Assembly (NCBI GenBank): GCA_020440605.1
Contig: JAGRNT010000024.1
Coordinates: 1-48,983, forward strand
Length of the DNA: 48,983 nt
Origin: a bacterium
GTDB taxonomy: Bacteria > 4484-113 > JAFGCY01
Reading direction: 5' to 3'
Shown: piece after piece, positions 16,534 through 25,198 of the stretch
Numbering within the stretch: position 1 is the stretch's first letter
Layout: each line of letters starts with the position of its first letter
Notes under the pieces: model-generated
What the model was told of the DNA's origin: nothing
Database searches by the model: none
What the model saw: the letters and a program-made list of their open reading frames with translations, nothing else
Made by a program: the position numbers and the translations under genes

Positions 16534-16596
16534 CTACTCCGCATCAGGGCTCATGCGCCCGGGATCCGCCGGAGCGGTGCAGCACCGGTCCGGCAT
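16534..16596 (-). CDS. Leaderless 20-residue ORF with Cys-Cys, upstream of the redox operon
   Basis: The ATG at 16596 lies exactly six bases after a perfect TATAAT, so the message would begin at this codon. The peptide is MPDRCCTAPADPGRMSPDAE, ending in TAG three bases before the TPR-peroxiredoxin ATG; its last codons contain the GGAG used by that gene. Translation of the ORF would therefore control access to the downstream site. Leaderless mini-ORFs with Cys runs are known cysteine-responsive regulators in mycobacteria; a like role here is inference. Confidence 0.5.
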   Translation of the reverse strand: MPDRCCTAPADPGRMSPDAE

Positions 16597-16602
16597 GCGC
16601 GG

Positions 16603-16608
16603 ATTATA
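16603..16608 (-). promoter_or_regulatory. -10 box (TATAAT) of the redox operon
   Basis: Perfect TATAAT six bases before the Cys-Cys mini-ORF and about 73 bases before the TPR-peroxiredoxin start. This puts the operon promoter between the operon and the TPR gene at 16632-17312, which therefore is probably transcribed separately or reads through. Confidence 0.65.
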
Positions 16609-16631
16609 GGCTATGCGCGGGGCAGGGCGGA

Positions 16632-17312
16632 TCAGAGCACGAGCAGGCTGCCGTCCGTCAGGCTCTCCGGGCAGGCGCAGGCCACGCCGCTGCACTTCAG
16701 CTCGCCGCCCACGGCCAGGCCGAGGCTGTGGCGCAGCTGCGCAGCTTCCCCGAACAGGCGGCGGGCATCCTCCTCCCGGCCGTCCTCGGCATGGATCCGT
16801 CCCAGCAGTTCGCAGAGCGGGGCCTCCCAGCGCCGGGCCTGTGCATTCAGCCCGGTTCCGGAATGCTTGAGTGCGCGCTCGAACCAGTCGGTGCTCTCGT
16901 TGCCGGTGAGCGTCAGGCCGAGCATGTGCGCGGCATCGATCGCCATCGCCGTCTCGGAGCAGTCCAGCGCCATCTCATAGGCCTCGAGGAAGTAGTCCTC
17001 CGCCCGGTCCTCGTAGCCGCTGGCGCGGTAGATCCGTCCGCGCTCCAGCAGGTAGCTCACCAGCGCGGCCTGCATCAGCTGCGGCTCGCCGCTGTCCAGC
17101 AGCTTCTTGGCGCGGTCCAGGCTGGCATTGGCGGCCTCGTAGTTGCGCTGCAGGCCCTGGGCACGGGCGATCTGGCTGAGCAGGCCCACGGTGTAGGCAT
17201 TGTCAGCTGCGGCCTCGGCGGCCGGCATCAGCTCCATGAAGGAGTTCTGGCTGGCAGCCGGGTCGTCATGCTTCCAGAGTTCCGTCAGCTCGGGCGTGGT
17301 GTTCGTTGGCAT
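16632..17312 (-). CDS. TPR-repeat protein with C-terminal Cys cluster
   Basis: About 226 residues, no signal peptide. The helical repeats resemble the N-terminal part of the neighbouring TPR-peroxiredoxin, for example QIARAQGLQRNYEAANASLD here and QIARTHGLEKDFDNAHLTLN there, so the two genes share an ancestor. Instead of a peroxiredoxin domain this protein ends in a short tail with three cysteines, KCSGVACACPESL, a possible metal or redox site. The start at 17312 is chosen because GGAG stands seven bases before it; an ATG at 17318 is too close to the site. It lies upstream of the redox operon, same strand. Function unknown, probably linked to the peroxiredoxins. Confidence 0.75.
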   Translation of the reverse strand: MPTNTTPELTELWKHDDPAASQNSFMELMPAAEAAADNAYTVGLLSQIARAQGLQRNYEAANASLDRAKKLLDSGEPQLMQAALVSYLLERGRIYRASGYEDRAEDYFLEAYEMALDCSETAMAIDAAHMLGLTLTGNESTDWFERALKHSGTGLNAQARRWEAPLCELLGRIHAEDGREEDARRLFGEAAQLRHSLGLAVGGELKCSGVACACPESLTDGSLLVL

Positions 17313-17458
17313 TTCCATTCTCCGTGCGGTTTTCCGCTGGAAATGCTAACGCCGACCACCGGTCAGATGTTGCCGGATCGCTCCGCAAGCGGCGTTGTCA
17401 ACCGGAATTCAACCGTGGCTGAAGCCTGCCTTAACCGGATTTCTGACAACAGGTGCAA

Positions 17459-18679
17459 TCAGCCGCCGTAGCTGATGCGGTAGATGCAGTTGGCGTAGTC
17501 ATCACTGAGCAGCATGCTGCCGTCTGGCAGGAACTCGATCGCCACGGGCCGCCCGCTGACCTTGCCGTTGCCGTCCAGCCAGCCCTCGGCGAAGGGTTCA
17601 TAGGAGGCGGCACTTCCGTCCGCATCCAGCCTGACGAGCATCACGCGATAGCCGATCTTGCTGGAGCGGTTCCAGCTGCCGTGCTCGGCGATGAACAGCT
17701 GGTTTTGGTACTCCTGCGGGAACATCGAGCCCGTGTTGAAGCGCACACCGAGCGCCGCCACATGCGGCCCGAGCTTCTGCATCGGCGCGATGTAGGCATC
17801 GCGGCCCTTGCCCTCGCTGAACTCCGGGTCCTTGATCTCGCCGGCATGGTAGAAGGGGAAGCCGAAGTGCGGGGCCGCCCCGTCCACAGCGCTGCCCGCC
17901 GGGATGCGGTTCAGCTCGTCCGGCGGCATGTTGTCACCGAGCATGTCCCGGCCGTTGTCAGTGAACCACAGTTCGCCGTTCAGCGGATTCCAGTCGAAGC
18001 CCACGGTATTGCGCACCCCCTGGGCCACGATCTGCCGCCCGCCGCCGTCAGGGCCGATGCTCGTGATGGATGCATAGATCGGGTTGTCACGCGTGCAGAC
18101 ATTGCAGGGCGCTCCGACCGGCACATACAGCCGTCCGTCCGGTCCGAAGCGGATGTACTTCCAGCCGTGGTGTTCGTCACTGGGGTAGCGCTCGATCAGC
18201 ACCGGATCCGGCGGATTGGCCAGCCGCGACTCGATCCCGTCATAGCGCCAGACCCGGCTGACCTCCGCGACGTACAGGTCGCCATCTCGGAACTCCACCC
18301 CGACCGGCATCCTGAGGCCGCTGCCGATTGTGAACTGTTCATCGGCAACGAAGTCGCCATCCGTGTCGCGCAGGGCATAGACATGGTCCGTGCCGCGGCT
18401 GCCCACGAACAGCGTCCCGTCCGGGCTGAGCTTCAGGCAGCGCGCACTCGTGACGTTTTCGGCATACAGCTCGATCCGGAAGCCCGGCGGCAGGCTGATT
18501 CCGCGCAGGCGCGGATCCTCCGTCTGTCCGGCCACCAGGGCCTGCTTCGGCGCGCTCTGGTTCTCAAAGCCGGTGTACTCTTCGGCGGCGCCGGCCGGCG
18601 CGCTTTCACGGCAGGCCGCGAGAACGGCCAGCAGCAGGCCCAGCAGGGCCACGGACAGTCTGCGCTGTGTGCTGATCAT
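17459..18679 (-). CDS. Sorbosone/glucose dehydrogenase-like beta-propeller lipoprotein
   Basis: About 406 residues. A lipoprotein signal (LLGLLLAVLAAC, lipobox LAAC) anchors it in the membrane, followed by a six-blade propeller of the PQQ-dependent sugar (L-sorbosone) dehydrogenase family: LPPGFRIELYAENV, DTDGDFVADEQF, YPSDEHHGWKYIRFGPDGRLY, FTDNGRDMLGDNMPPDELN, FIAEHGSWNRS. Members oxidise aldose sugars with PQQ at the cell surface; whether PQQ is bound here cannot be told. The ATG at 18679 has GGGGAG five bases upstream. The promoter region is shared with the divergent gene at 18788 and has a perfect inverted repeat over the TATAAG box. Confidence 0.85.
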   Translation of the reverse strand: MISTQRRLSVALLGLLLAVLAACRESAPAGAAEEYTGFENQSAPKQALVAGQTEDPRLRGISLPPGFRIELYAENVTSARCLKLSPDGTLFVGSRGTDHVYALRDTDGDFVADEQFTIGSGLRMPVGVEFRDGDLYVAEVSRVWRYDGIESRLANPPDPVLIERYPSDEHHGWKYIRFGPDGRLYVPVGAPCNVCTRDNPIYASITSIGPDGGGRQIVAQGVRNTVGFDWNPLNGELWFTDNGRDMLGDNMPPDELNRIPAGSAVDGAAPHFGFPFYHAGEIKDPEFSEGKGRDAYIAPMQKLGPHVAALGVRFNTGSMFPQEYQNQLFIAEHGSWNRSSKIGYRVMLVRLDADGSAASYEPFAEGWLDGNGKVSGRPVAIEFLPDGSMLLSDDYANCIYRISYGG

Positions 18680-18709
18680 GCTTCTCCCCATGCCGGGTGC
18701 ATCCCGGCC

Positions 18710-18727
18710 AGTGCTACTTATAGCACT
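18710..18727. promoter_or_regulatory. Perfect inverted repeat over a -10 box, possible operator
   Basis: AGTGCTA, CTTA, TAGCACT: a 7-bp inverted repeat that contains a minus-strand TATAAG -10 candidate for the gene starting at 18679. A dimeric repressor could bind here. It lies 60 bases from the divergent gene at 18788. Confidence 0.4.
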
Positions 18728-18776
18728 ACCCCGTGATACCTCGCACTCGTCTGAAACCCTGTTCCCGGCAGCGCTG

Positions 18777-18782
18777 TACATT
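18777..18782 (+). promoter_or_regulatory. Probable -10 box (TACATT) of a leaderless gene
   Basis: TACATT ends five bases before the ATG at 18788; no Shine-Dalgarno fits between. Same arrangement as at 5236, 25102, 28497, 32482 and 33379. Confidence 0.5.
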
Positions 18783-18787
18783 CCTGC

Positions 18788-19642
18788 ATGACGAACATCC
18801 ACAATCAATCACGTCTGGCCTCCGCCGGACGCTGTGTCGCTGAATTGTCGAAACTGCCGGGCCTGCGCTGCGTACTGCTGACGGGCTCGGTTGCCAGTGG
18901 CCAGGCCGATGCCGCCAGTGACGTCGACATGGCCGTGTACTTTGATGAAATGCCGGGGCGTGAACAGCTTGAAGCATTCCGGGCCGCACTTGCCGGCGGG
19001 GACTGGATCTTCTTCTTCGGAGATCCCGCCGAAGGTGGCTGCGCGATCTCCTTTTCTATTGACGGCGTCAAGCACGATTTCGGCATGGCCGCGCTTGAGC
19101 CCTGGCGGGAATGGATGCAGGACATCCTCGTCGAGCACAACCACGAATCCCCGCTGCAGAAGGCCGCGAGCGGCATCATGGATGCCAGCGTGCTGTATGG
19201 CCCGGTGACAGCGGACTGGATCCGCCAGCAGGTCCAGGACTATCCCCGCGGGCTGGGCGTGAGGATGCTGCAGGCGCATCTGAACTTCTTCCCGGCCTGG
19301 GTCCCGCTGCAGATGGCCTGGCAGCGCGGCGACATCCTGCACTACCAGCAGATCCTCGTGGAGGAGGCCAATCACCTGCTGCACCTGCTCTGCGCAGTGA
19401 ACTCCGTCTATCACTACGGCGAGTTCAAGCGACTCGGGCAGTATGCGGCGAAGTTCAGGCTCGGCCCGCGCGATGTGGAGCATCGCATCAATGCCCTGTT
19501 CAGCTCCCCGCCTGAGCAGGCGGTGGGCGAGATCCATGCCATGCTGGCCGAGCTCATGCAACTGATCGAGCGCGACTGGCCGGAGGTTGACACCGCCCGC
19601 CAGCGCATGCGCCTCGCCCTGCCGCAGCAGCCGGCAGGCTGA
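18788..19642 (+). CDS. Nucleotidyltransferase-fold protein
   Basis: 284 residues. The N-terminal 100 residues form a polymerase-beta-like nucleotidyltransferase domain with the signature LTGSVASGQADAASDVDMAV (Gly-Ser, then Asp-x-Asp for metal binding). The rest is helical, like the C-terminal helical domains of DUF4037-type and kanamycin-nucleotidyltransferase-like proteins. It may transfer NMP to a small molecule, RNA or protein; the substrate cannot be told. Monocistronic, divergent from 17459-18679, apparently leaderless. Confidence 0.75.
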   Translation: MTNIHNQSRLASAGRCVAELSKLPGLRCVLLTGSVASGQADAASDVDMAVYFDEMPGREQLEAFRAALAGGDWIFFFGDPAEGGCAISFSIDGVKHDFGMAALEPWREWMQDILVEHNHESPLQKAASGIMDASVLYGPVTADWIRQQVQDYPRGLGVRMLQAHLNFFPAWVPLQMAWQRGDILHYQQILVEEANHLLHLLCAVNSVYHYGEFKRLGQYAAKFRLGPRDVEHRINALFSSPPEQAVGEIHAMLAELMQLIERDWPEVDTARQRMRLALPQQPAG

Positions 19643-19756
19643 GCCCGCAGGATCAGGCGTTGAAACAAGCGCCGGGCTGCGGTGATAGTATTAAGCCTGC
19701 CCGCAGCCGCCGCCTCTGATTGAGCAGCGCTGCAAATAGTCAGGTGGAGGATGAAC

Positions 19757-20371
<615 letters not shown>

Positions 20372-20416
20372 CGAGGGCGAGCCGGACCTGTAACTGAAAG
20401 ATCAATGAGCAATCGA

Positions 20417-20443
20417 GGGACGGCCTGCGGGCTGTCCCTTTTT
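20417..20443 (+). terminator. Rho-independent terminator of the SOD gene
   Basis: Stem GGGACGGC / GCTGTCCC (8 bp with one G-U), loop CTGCGG, followed by five T. It lies about 45 bases after the SOD stop codon. Confidence 0.85.
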
Positions 20444-20524
20444 GCTGTAATCACAGCTGGCCCAGCGGGCGCACCGCTGTTAGAATTACAGCGAGCTGAT
20501 GTACTTTTCCTGCCGGAGTTTGAC

Positions 20525-23464
20525 ATGATCCAGCTGCGCCACCTGGCCTGCATGCTCTGCGTGCTGGCCCTGAGCCTGTTCCTCGCCGCCTGCGGTGGCG
20601 GTGGCAACCCCTCCCTGCCGGGATCCACGGCTGCGCCTGAAGTCCCCGAGGGCGTGGACCCCGCGCTCTGGCAGAGCATGCTCACGGAGCTGGAGCAGGT
20701 GCGCAGTGATGCCGGCCGCACGCGCGAGATCAGCATGGCACCGCGCGAGCTGGGCAACCGCGTCACGCAGATCGGCACGGAGGACAGCGGCGACGGCGGC
20801 GTGAATGTCGGCTGGTACTACCAGAACACCGGCGATTATGACCAGAACGGCCAGGTGACGATCTCCGATCTCACCCCCGTCGGCGTCGGCTTCCAGGCCA
20901 CGGCCGCCAGCAACGGCTGGTTCACGAAGGGTGCCGCCGATGGCGACCACAACGGCGAGGTCAATCTCGCGGACATCACCCCGATCGGTGTGCACTTCGG
21001 CAACGCCGTGACCGGCTACATCGTTGAGCACACCACCACGCCGCAGTTCCTCGGCAGCTACACGCCCGTGGCGGAGATCCTCTTCAGTGAGGGCACGCCG
21101 ATCACGGCCAAGGTCCCCAGCGCCATCAGCCTGCCGACGGAAATCAAGCAGGTCTACTTCGAGGTGCGCATCGACAGCCTCAACCCCGGCGACTCCTACG
21201 GGATCCGCCCCTACTTCGAGGCCAACGGCGTGCGCGAGCTGGGGATTGCCAGCTACGAGACCAAGCCGCCGGGTGAAAGCATCGGCTGGCCGATGTCCGG
21301 TGGTGACACGGGGCATACCTCGCTCAGTGACACCTACTTCGGCACGCATTCCACCGTGCTCTACAACACAGGCGGGTTCAGTGACGGCTTCAGCAGCCTG
21401 CCGGCATACGATGAAAATGACAACTTCTACGTCGGCACAGCCGACGGCCGCCTGCTCAAGTTCAATGACAGCGGCGCCCTGCTCTGGCAATATGACATCG
21501 GCTGGCGCGTGAACGATGTGCGCTTCTACGGCGGTGAATTCGGCGTGCTGGCCCTGCATGACAGGGGCTACAGCTTCATCAGCAGCGCCGGTGAGCTGAT
21601 CGCCGAACAGCAGATCGGCCGCATCCTCTCCCGTCCGGTGAGCTTCTTCAAGGATGCCTCGACGGAGAACATCGCCGGTGTGACCAGCGCCGGGCTCGTC
21701 TTCGGCCTGCACCTCGTCAACGGCAGCGGAGTGCAGCAGGCCTTCACGCATGATTTCGCGGCTCCGGCTCCAGGCAACATCGTCTCCAGCGGCCTGCGTG
21801 TCTTCGTGGTGCTGAAGGGCACGGGCGGCGCTGACGACATGCTGGTTTCCGTGGATCTCGCCGGGCTCAATCCGCTCACACACCAGACCTCCGCGGGCAT
21901 CAGCCCCTGGCTGGCCGTGAGCACCGACGAGCGCGTCTGGGCCAATCTCGACGGTGCCAGCCTGCAGTCCTGGCTGCCGGATGGCAGCATGGATGCCGCC
22001 GCAGTGCCAGCGTCCGGCGTCTGGGGCAGCTTCATCGCCGACGCCGGCCTGGACCGCCTGCTGATTGCCAACGACGATTCCGGCTCCTGGAGCATCGTGG
22101 ACTGGAGCACGGCAACTGACAGCGAAACCGACAGCCAGACCGTCGACCAGCCCGTGCTGCGCCTGCTGGACAGCGGTGCAACGATTGCAGCGCTGTTCGG
22201 CGACGGCAGCCTGCGTTCCTTTGACAACATCCTCACCCAGCGCTGGAGCGTGAACCCCGTGCTCGACATGCAGCGGCTGGATGACGTGCGCATCGACTTC
22301 AACCCGGCCTTCGGCAGCGACGGGCTGGTCAGCCTGATCAGCACGCCGCGGCTCAGTGCGCTTGACAACGCCGACGGCGCCGTGGAGCTGGACCGCGGTG
22401 AGCGCCTGAATGAGGCCCGTCTGAACATCGCGATGCAGTCCGGTAACGCCCAGCTGCTGGGCCGGCTGGTGAACAACCTGGATGGCCAGCTGCAGCTGAC
22501 GGATGCCCCGCAGACCGTGCTCGAGGGACCGCTCAGCGCCAGCGGCGTGCGCGCCACCTCATCGGTGCTGACGGTGATTCCGCTCAGCCCCACGGAGAAC
22601 CGCCGCCGCCTCGCCGTGACCTTCCGCCCGGACATCCCGGAGTTCGAGGCCAACCGCGTTGCCGACGGGCTGCGCTCCATCTCCGGCACCGACTCCACCT
22701 GCGGAGTGGCGGTCTATGAGGAAGATGGCAAGCTGGCCTGGGATGAGTTCTTTGACAACGAAGTGATCGGCGCGCCGAGCTTCAGCTTCCGCCGCCTGCT
22801 GCTCTGCAGTACGAACAGCGTGGACAGCACGCACCGCATGTTCTGCCTGACCGAGGCCACCGGTGCCGAGCTCTGGAGCGCCCCGCTGGACAGCGCGGCG
22901 GCTGCGGTGCCGGTTGCCGATGACGACGCCCAGGCCTATGTCGTCACCGAAAGCGGCATGGTGCACAAGCTCAATGAGCAGGGCCAGGACGTCTGGGAGG
23001 AGAGCCACCCCGTGCCCACGACGGGCCTGCTGCTGCACTCCGGCCTGCTGCTCTACGGCACGGCGGACGGGATCGTGGCAATTGACATCAGTGACGGCTC
23101 ACTGGCCTGGAGCGAGAACCTGCCCGGCGGGCTGGATGCCACGCCCGCGCTCAACTCACTCGGCAGCCTGGCCTGCGTGACGACGGCCGGCGAGCTCTAC
23201 CTCGTGGACCAGGTGGGTGCCGACCACACTCCGCAGCTGCTGTTCGACGGCGAGGGCCGGGCGGAGTCGCAGCCGGTCTGCGACGGCAGCGGGCTGGTGG
23301 CCTGGCTGACAACGGACGGAATCCTGCACTGCTCGGATCTCGGTGGCAACCTGCTGTATGAGATCGACACCTACTCGACTTTCCGCCAGGAGCTCTCGGT
23401 CGGCCCGGACGGCACGCTCTACGCCGTGGACGAACTGGGCCGCGTGGCGGTGATCGGCCAGTGA
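20525..23464 (+). CDS. Large lipoprotein with dockerin-like repeats and PQQ-type propeller
   Basis: 979 residues. Lipoprotein signal with lipobox LAAC (lipid Cys C23), followed by CGGGGNPSLPG as in the two other giant lipoproteins of this window. Near residues 100-150 are two calcium-binding dockerin-like loops, DYDQNGQVTISDLTPVGV and DGDHNGEVNLADITPIGV, a type-I dockerin-like pair. The rest is a repeated beta-propeller of the PQQ/outer-membrane-assembly type (YVGTADGRLLKFNDSGALLW, LLYGTADGIVAIDISDGSLAW). The ATG at 20525 is chosen over an upstream in-frame ATG because only this one gives the lipoprotein signal. It probably serves surface binding or assembly; cohesin partners are not in view. 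Confidence 0.8.
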   Translation: MIQLRHLACMLCVLALSLFLAACGGGGNPSLPGSTAAPEVPEGVDPALWQSMLTELEQVRSDAGRTREISMAPRELGNRVTQIGTEDSGDGGVNVGWYYQNTGDYDQNGQVTISDLTPVGVGFQATAASNGWFTKGAADGDHNGEVNLADITPIGVHFGNAVTGYIVEHTTTPQFLGSYTPVAEILFSEGTPITAKVPSAISLPTEIKQVYFEVRIDSLNPGDSYGIRPYFEANGVRELGIASYETKPPGESIGWPMSGGDTGHTSLSDTYFGTHSTVLYNTGGFSDGFSSLPAYDENDNFYVGTADGRLLKFNDSGALLWQYDIGWRVNDVRFYGGEFGVLALHDRGYSFISSAGELIAEQQIGRILSRPVSFFKDASTENIAGVTSAGLVFGLHLVNGSGVQQAFTHDFAAPAPGNIVSSGLRVFVVLKGTGGADDMLVSVDLAGLNPLTHQTSAGISPWLAVSTDERVWANLDGASLQSWLPDGSMDAAAVPASGVWGSFIADAGLDRLLIANDDSGSWSIVDWSTATDSETDSQTVDQPVLRLLDSGATIAALFGDGSLRSFDNILTQRWSVNPVLDMQRLDDVRIDFNPAFGSDGLVSLISTPRLSALDNADGAVELDRGERLNEARLNIAMQSGNAQLLGRLVNNLDGQLQLTDAPQTVLEGPLSASGVRATSSVLTVIPLSPTENRRRLAVTFRPDIPEFEANRVADGLRSISGTDSTCGVAVYEEDGKLAWDEFFDNEVIGAPSFSFRRLLLCSTNSVDSTHRMFCLTEATGAELWSAPLDSAAAAVPVADDDAQAYVVTESGMVHKLNEQGQDVWEESHPVPTTGLLLHSGLLLYGTADGIVAIDISDGSLAWSENLPGGLDATPALNSLGSLACVTTAGELYLVDQVGADHTPQLLFDGEGRAESQPVCDGSGLVAWLTTDGILHCSDLGGNLLYEIDTYSTFRQELSVGPDGTLYAVDELGRVAVIGQ

Positions 23465-23507
23465 TGGAGGCGTGTTTGCGCAGCCCCCGTCACGGTTCAC
23501 TGTTTGG

Positions 23508-23513
23508 TTATAA
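23508..23513 (+). promoter_or_regulatory. -10 box (TATAAT) of the hicBA pair
   Basis: Perfect TATAAT nine bases before the antitoxin ATG, leaving a leader of only two or three bases. No convincing -35 box is seen. Confidence 0.6.
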
Positions 23514-23522
23514 TGAAGCATC

Positions 23523-23747
23523 ATGAAGTTCACTGTGATGCTTTCCACTGACGAGGATGGCTGGATCCTGGCTGAAGTCCCGACTCTGCCCGGTTGCCTC
23601 AGCCAGGGGCGCACCCGCGAGGAAGCACTGGGCAACATCCGGGATGCGATTAAAGGCTGGATTCATGTCCGGCTGATGCGGGAGCAGGGAAACTTAGAGA
23701 TCAAGGCTGACAACGGAGCAGTCGAAAAACTTGAGATAGAAGTTTGA
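23523..23747 (+). CDS. hicB: HicB-family antitoxin
   Basis: 74 residues with the partial RNase-H-like HicB fold: FTVMLSTDEDGWILAEVPTL, PGCLSQGRTREEALGNIRDAI. HicB binds and blocks the HicA mRNA interferase and often represses its own promoter. This short form lacks a C-terminal DNA-binding extension. It comes first in the operon, the reverse of the classic hicA-hicB order, and is one base from hicA. Confidence 0.88.
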   Translation: MKFTVMLSTDEDGWILAEVPTLPGCLSQGRTREEALGNIRDAIKGWIHVRLMREQGNLEIKADNGAVEKLEIEV

Positions 23748-23748
23748 T

Positions 23749-23976
23749 ATGCCCCGCCTTCCGCTGATCTCCGGACTAGTTGCACGTAAGGCTTTTGTAC
23801 GACTAGGCTGGGAATACAGGCACTCTACAGGCAGCCATATGATCCTGGACAAGCCTGGTCAGGAAGCGACCTTGAGCATACCCAATCACAAGGAGCTTGG
23901 TCGCGGCCTGTTGAAAGCGCTGATCAGGGCATCAGGATCGACTGAAGCAGAGTTCCTGGCTGCACTGAAGAAGTGA
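23749..23976 (+). CDS. hicA: HicA-family mRNA interferase toxin
   Basis: 75 residues with a double-stranded-RNA-binding-like fold. The catalytic histidine lies in STGSHMIL, matching the family's G-S-H motif, followed by LSIPNHKELGRGLLKALIR. It would cleave mRNA when free of HicB. Its start is one base after the hicB stop, so translation is coupled. Composition is less GC-rich than core genes, as expected of a mobile toxin-antitoxin module. Confidence 0.88.
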   Translation: MPRLPLISGLVARKAFVRLGWEYRHSTGSHMILDKPGQEATLSIPNHKELGRGLLKALIRASGSTEAEFLAALKK

Positions 23977-24145
23977 TGAGTATATTGGCAACTGTGTAGC
24001 GACAGCGTTGGCACTTTCCGAGCCGGCATTGATGAGTCTCGTGGAAAGAGAACTAATCTATTGGAACTTCTTCCACTGCTTACTGCTTACTGACCACTGC
24101 CCACTGCCCACTCACCAGTGATCCCGGGTCCCTCGCCCCTGTTGC
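23977..24145. repeat. Spacer with heptanucleotide tandem repeat
   Basis: At about 24085-24125 the sequence runs in steps of seven (CACTGCT TACTGCT TACTGAC CACTGCC CACTGCC CACTCAC). No gene or terminator is seen between the convergent hicA and purQ genes. Confidence 0.7.
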
Positions 24146-24847
24146 CTACCAGCCCACGTCCGCATAGGCCTGGGCCAGGCTCTCGAACAGCCGCCGTCCG
24201 TCCGCGCTGCCGACGAGCGACTCGCTGGCCCGTTCCGGATGCGGCATCATCCCGAGCACATTACGGCCCTCGCTGAGCACGCCGGCGATGTTCTCCAGTG
24301 CGCCGTTGGGGTTGGCATCCGCCGTGATCTCGCCCGCCGCATTGCAGTAGCGGAAGGGGATGCGGTCCTGCTCATTGAGCTGGGCGAGCTGCTGCTCAGT
24401 GGCGAAGTAGTTGCCATCGCCGTGCGCGATCGGCACCGTCAGCACCTCGCGCTGCTGCATCGCCCGCGTGAAGCTGCTGTCAGTGCTCTCCACGCGCAGC
24501 TGCACCATCCGGCAGCGGAACTCCATGCAGCTGTTGCGCAGGAGCGCCCCCGGCAGCAGTCCGGCCTCGATCAGGATCTGGAAACCGTTGCAGATCCCAA
24601 GCGTCAGCCCGCCGTTCGCGGCATGCTTCTTCACGGCCTCCATCACCGGGCTGCGTCCGGCGATCGCCCCGCAGCGCAGGTAGTCGCCATAGCTGAAGCC
24701 GCCGGGCAGGATCACCAGGTCCGCGCCACTCAGGCTCGCGCTTTCATGCCAGACCGGGACCGTCGTCCAGCCCATTACCTTGTCACAGGCATGCAGGGCG
24801 TCGTGGTCGCAGTTCGATCCCGGGAAGATGACGACGGCGGCCTTCAC
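24146..24847 (-). CDS. purQ: Phosphoribosylformylglycinamidine synthase, glutaminase subunit
   Basis: About 233 residues. Supplies ammonia from glutamine to PurL in the fourth step of purine synthesis. Nucleophile C86 in LTLGICNGFQ; the N-terminal VVIFPGSNCD and the C-terminal GMMPHPERASE carry the family marks, including the catalytic His and Glu. It starts at a GTG overlapping the purS stop (GTGA), so it is coupled to purS; the longer upstream frame only runs through purS. purL is not in the window. Confidence 0.95.
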   Translation of the reverse strand: MKAAVVIFPGSNCDHDALHACDKVMGWTTVPVWHESASLSGADLVILPGGFSYGDYLRCGAIAGRSPVMEAVKKHAANGGLTLGICNGFQILIEAGLLPGALLRNSCMEFRCRMVQLRVESTDSSFTRAMQQREVLTVPIAHGDGNYFATEQQLAQLNEQDRIPFRYCNAAGEITADANPNGALENIAGVLSEGRNVLGMMPHPERASESLVGSADGRRLFESLAQAYADVGW

Positions 24848-25095
24848 AGCTGGTTCACACTCACTTCGTAATCCTCGGTGATCGGGTTCACCAGCAGCGC
24901 CTTGCACATTTCATTGATGCGCGCGCGTGCCGCATCCGCGCTGTCCGCCTCAAGCTGCAGCGTCATGTACTTGCCGACGCGCACCTCGCTTGCACCCTCG
25001 AAGTGCAGGCGGGCCAGGCTGCGGCCGATGGCGTCGCCCTCGGGGTCGAGGATGTCGCTTCTGGGGCTGATGATGATCTCGCATGCGAACTGCAT
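24844..25095 (-). CDS. purS: Phosphoribosylformylglycinamidine synthase subunit PurS
   Basis: 83 residues, typical size. PurS bridges PurQ and the small PurL in the three-part enzyme used by many non-proteobacterial groups. Recognised by FACEIIISPRSDILDPEGDAI, EVRVGKYMTLQLEA and LLVNPITEDYEV. Its ATG at 25095 lies six bases after a GATAAT box, so the purSQ message seems leaderless. The presence of PurS implies a small-type PurL elsewhere. Confidence 0.93.
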   Translation of the reverse strand: MQFACEIIISPRSDILDPEGDAIGRSLARLHFEGASEVRVGKYMTLQLEADSADAARARINEMCKALLVNPITEDYEVSVNQL

Positions 25096-25101
25096 GCGCG
25101 A

Positions 25102-25107
25102 ATTATC
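25102..25107 (-). promoter_or_regulatory. -10 box (GATAAT) of leaderless purSQ
   Basis: GATAAT on the minus strand, six bases before the purS ATG; no Shine-Dalgarno in between. Confidence 0.55.
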
Positions 25108-25183
25108 CCATCTGCTGCGGCCCGCCGCCAGCCTGCGTGCGCGGATTTCACCGGGAATGCGCATGCCCCGGGCCCGCCGCGGG

Positions 25184-25189
25184 TAAAGT
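25184..25189 (+). promoter_or_regulatory. Possible -10 box (TAAAGT) of the ABC-2 permease
   Basis: TAAAGT lies nine bases before the ATG at 25199, divergent from the purSQ promoter about 80 bases away. Confidence 0.4.
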
Positions 25190-25198
25190 GAATGCGCC

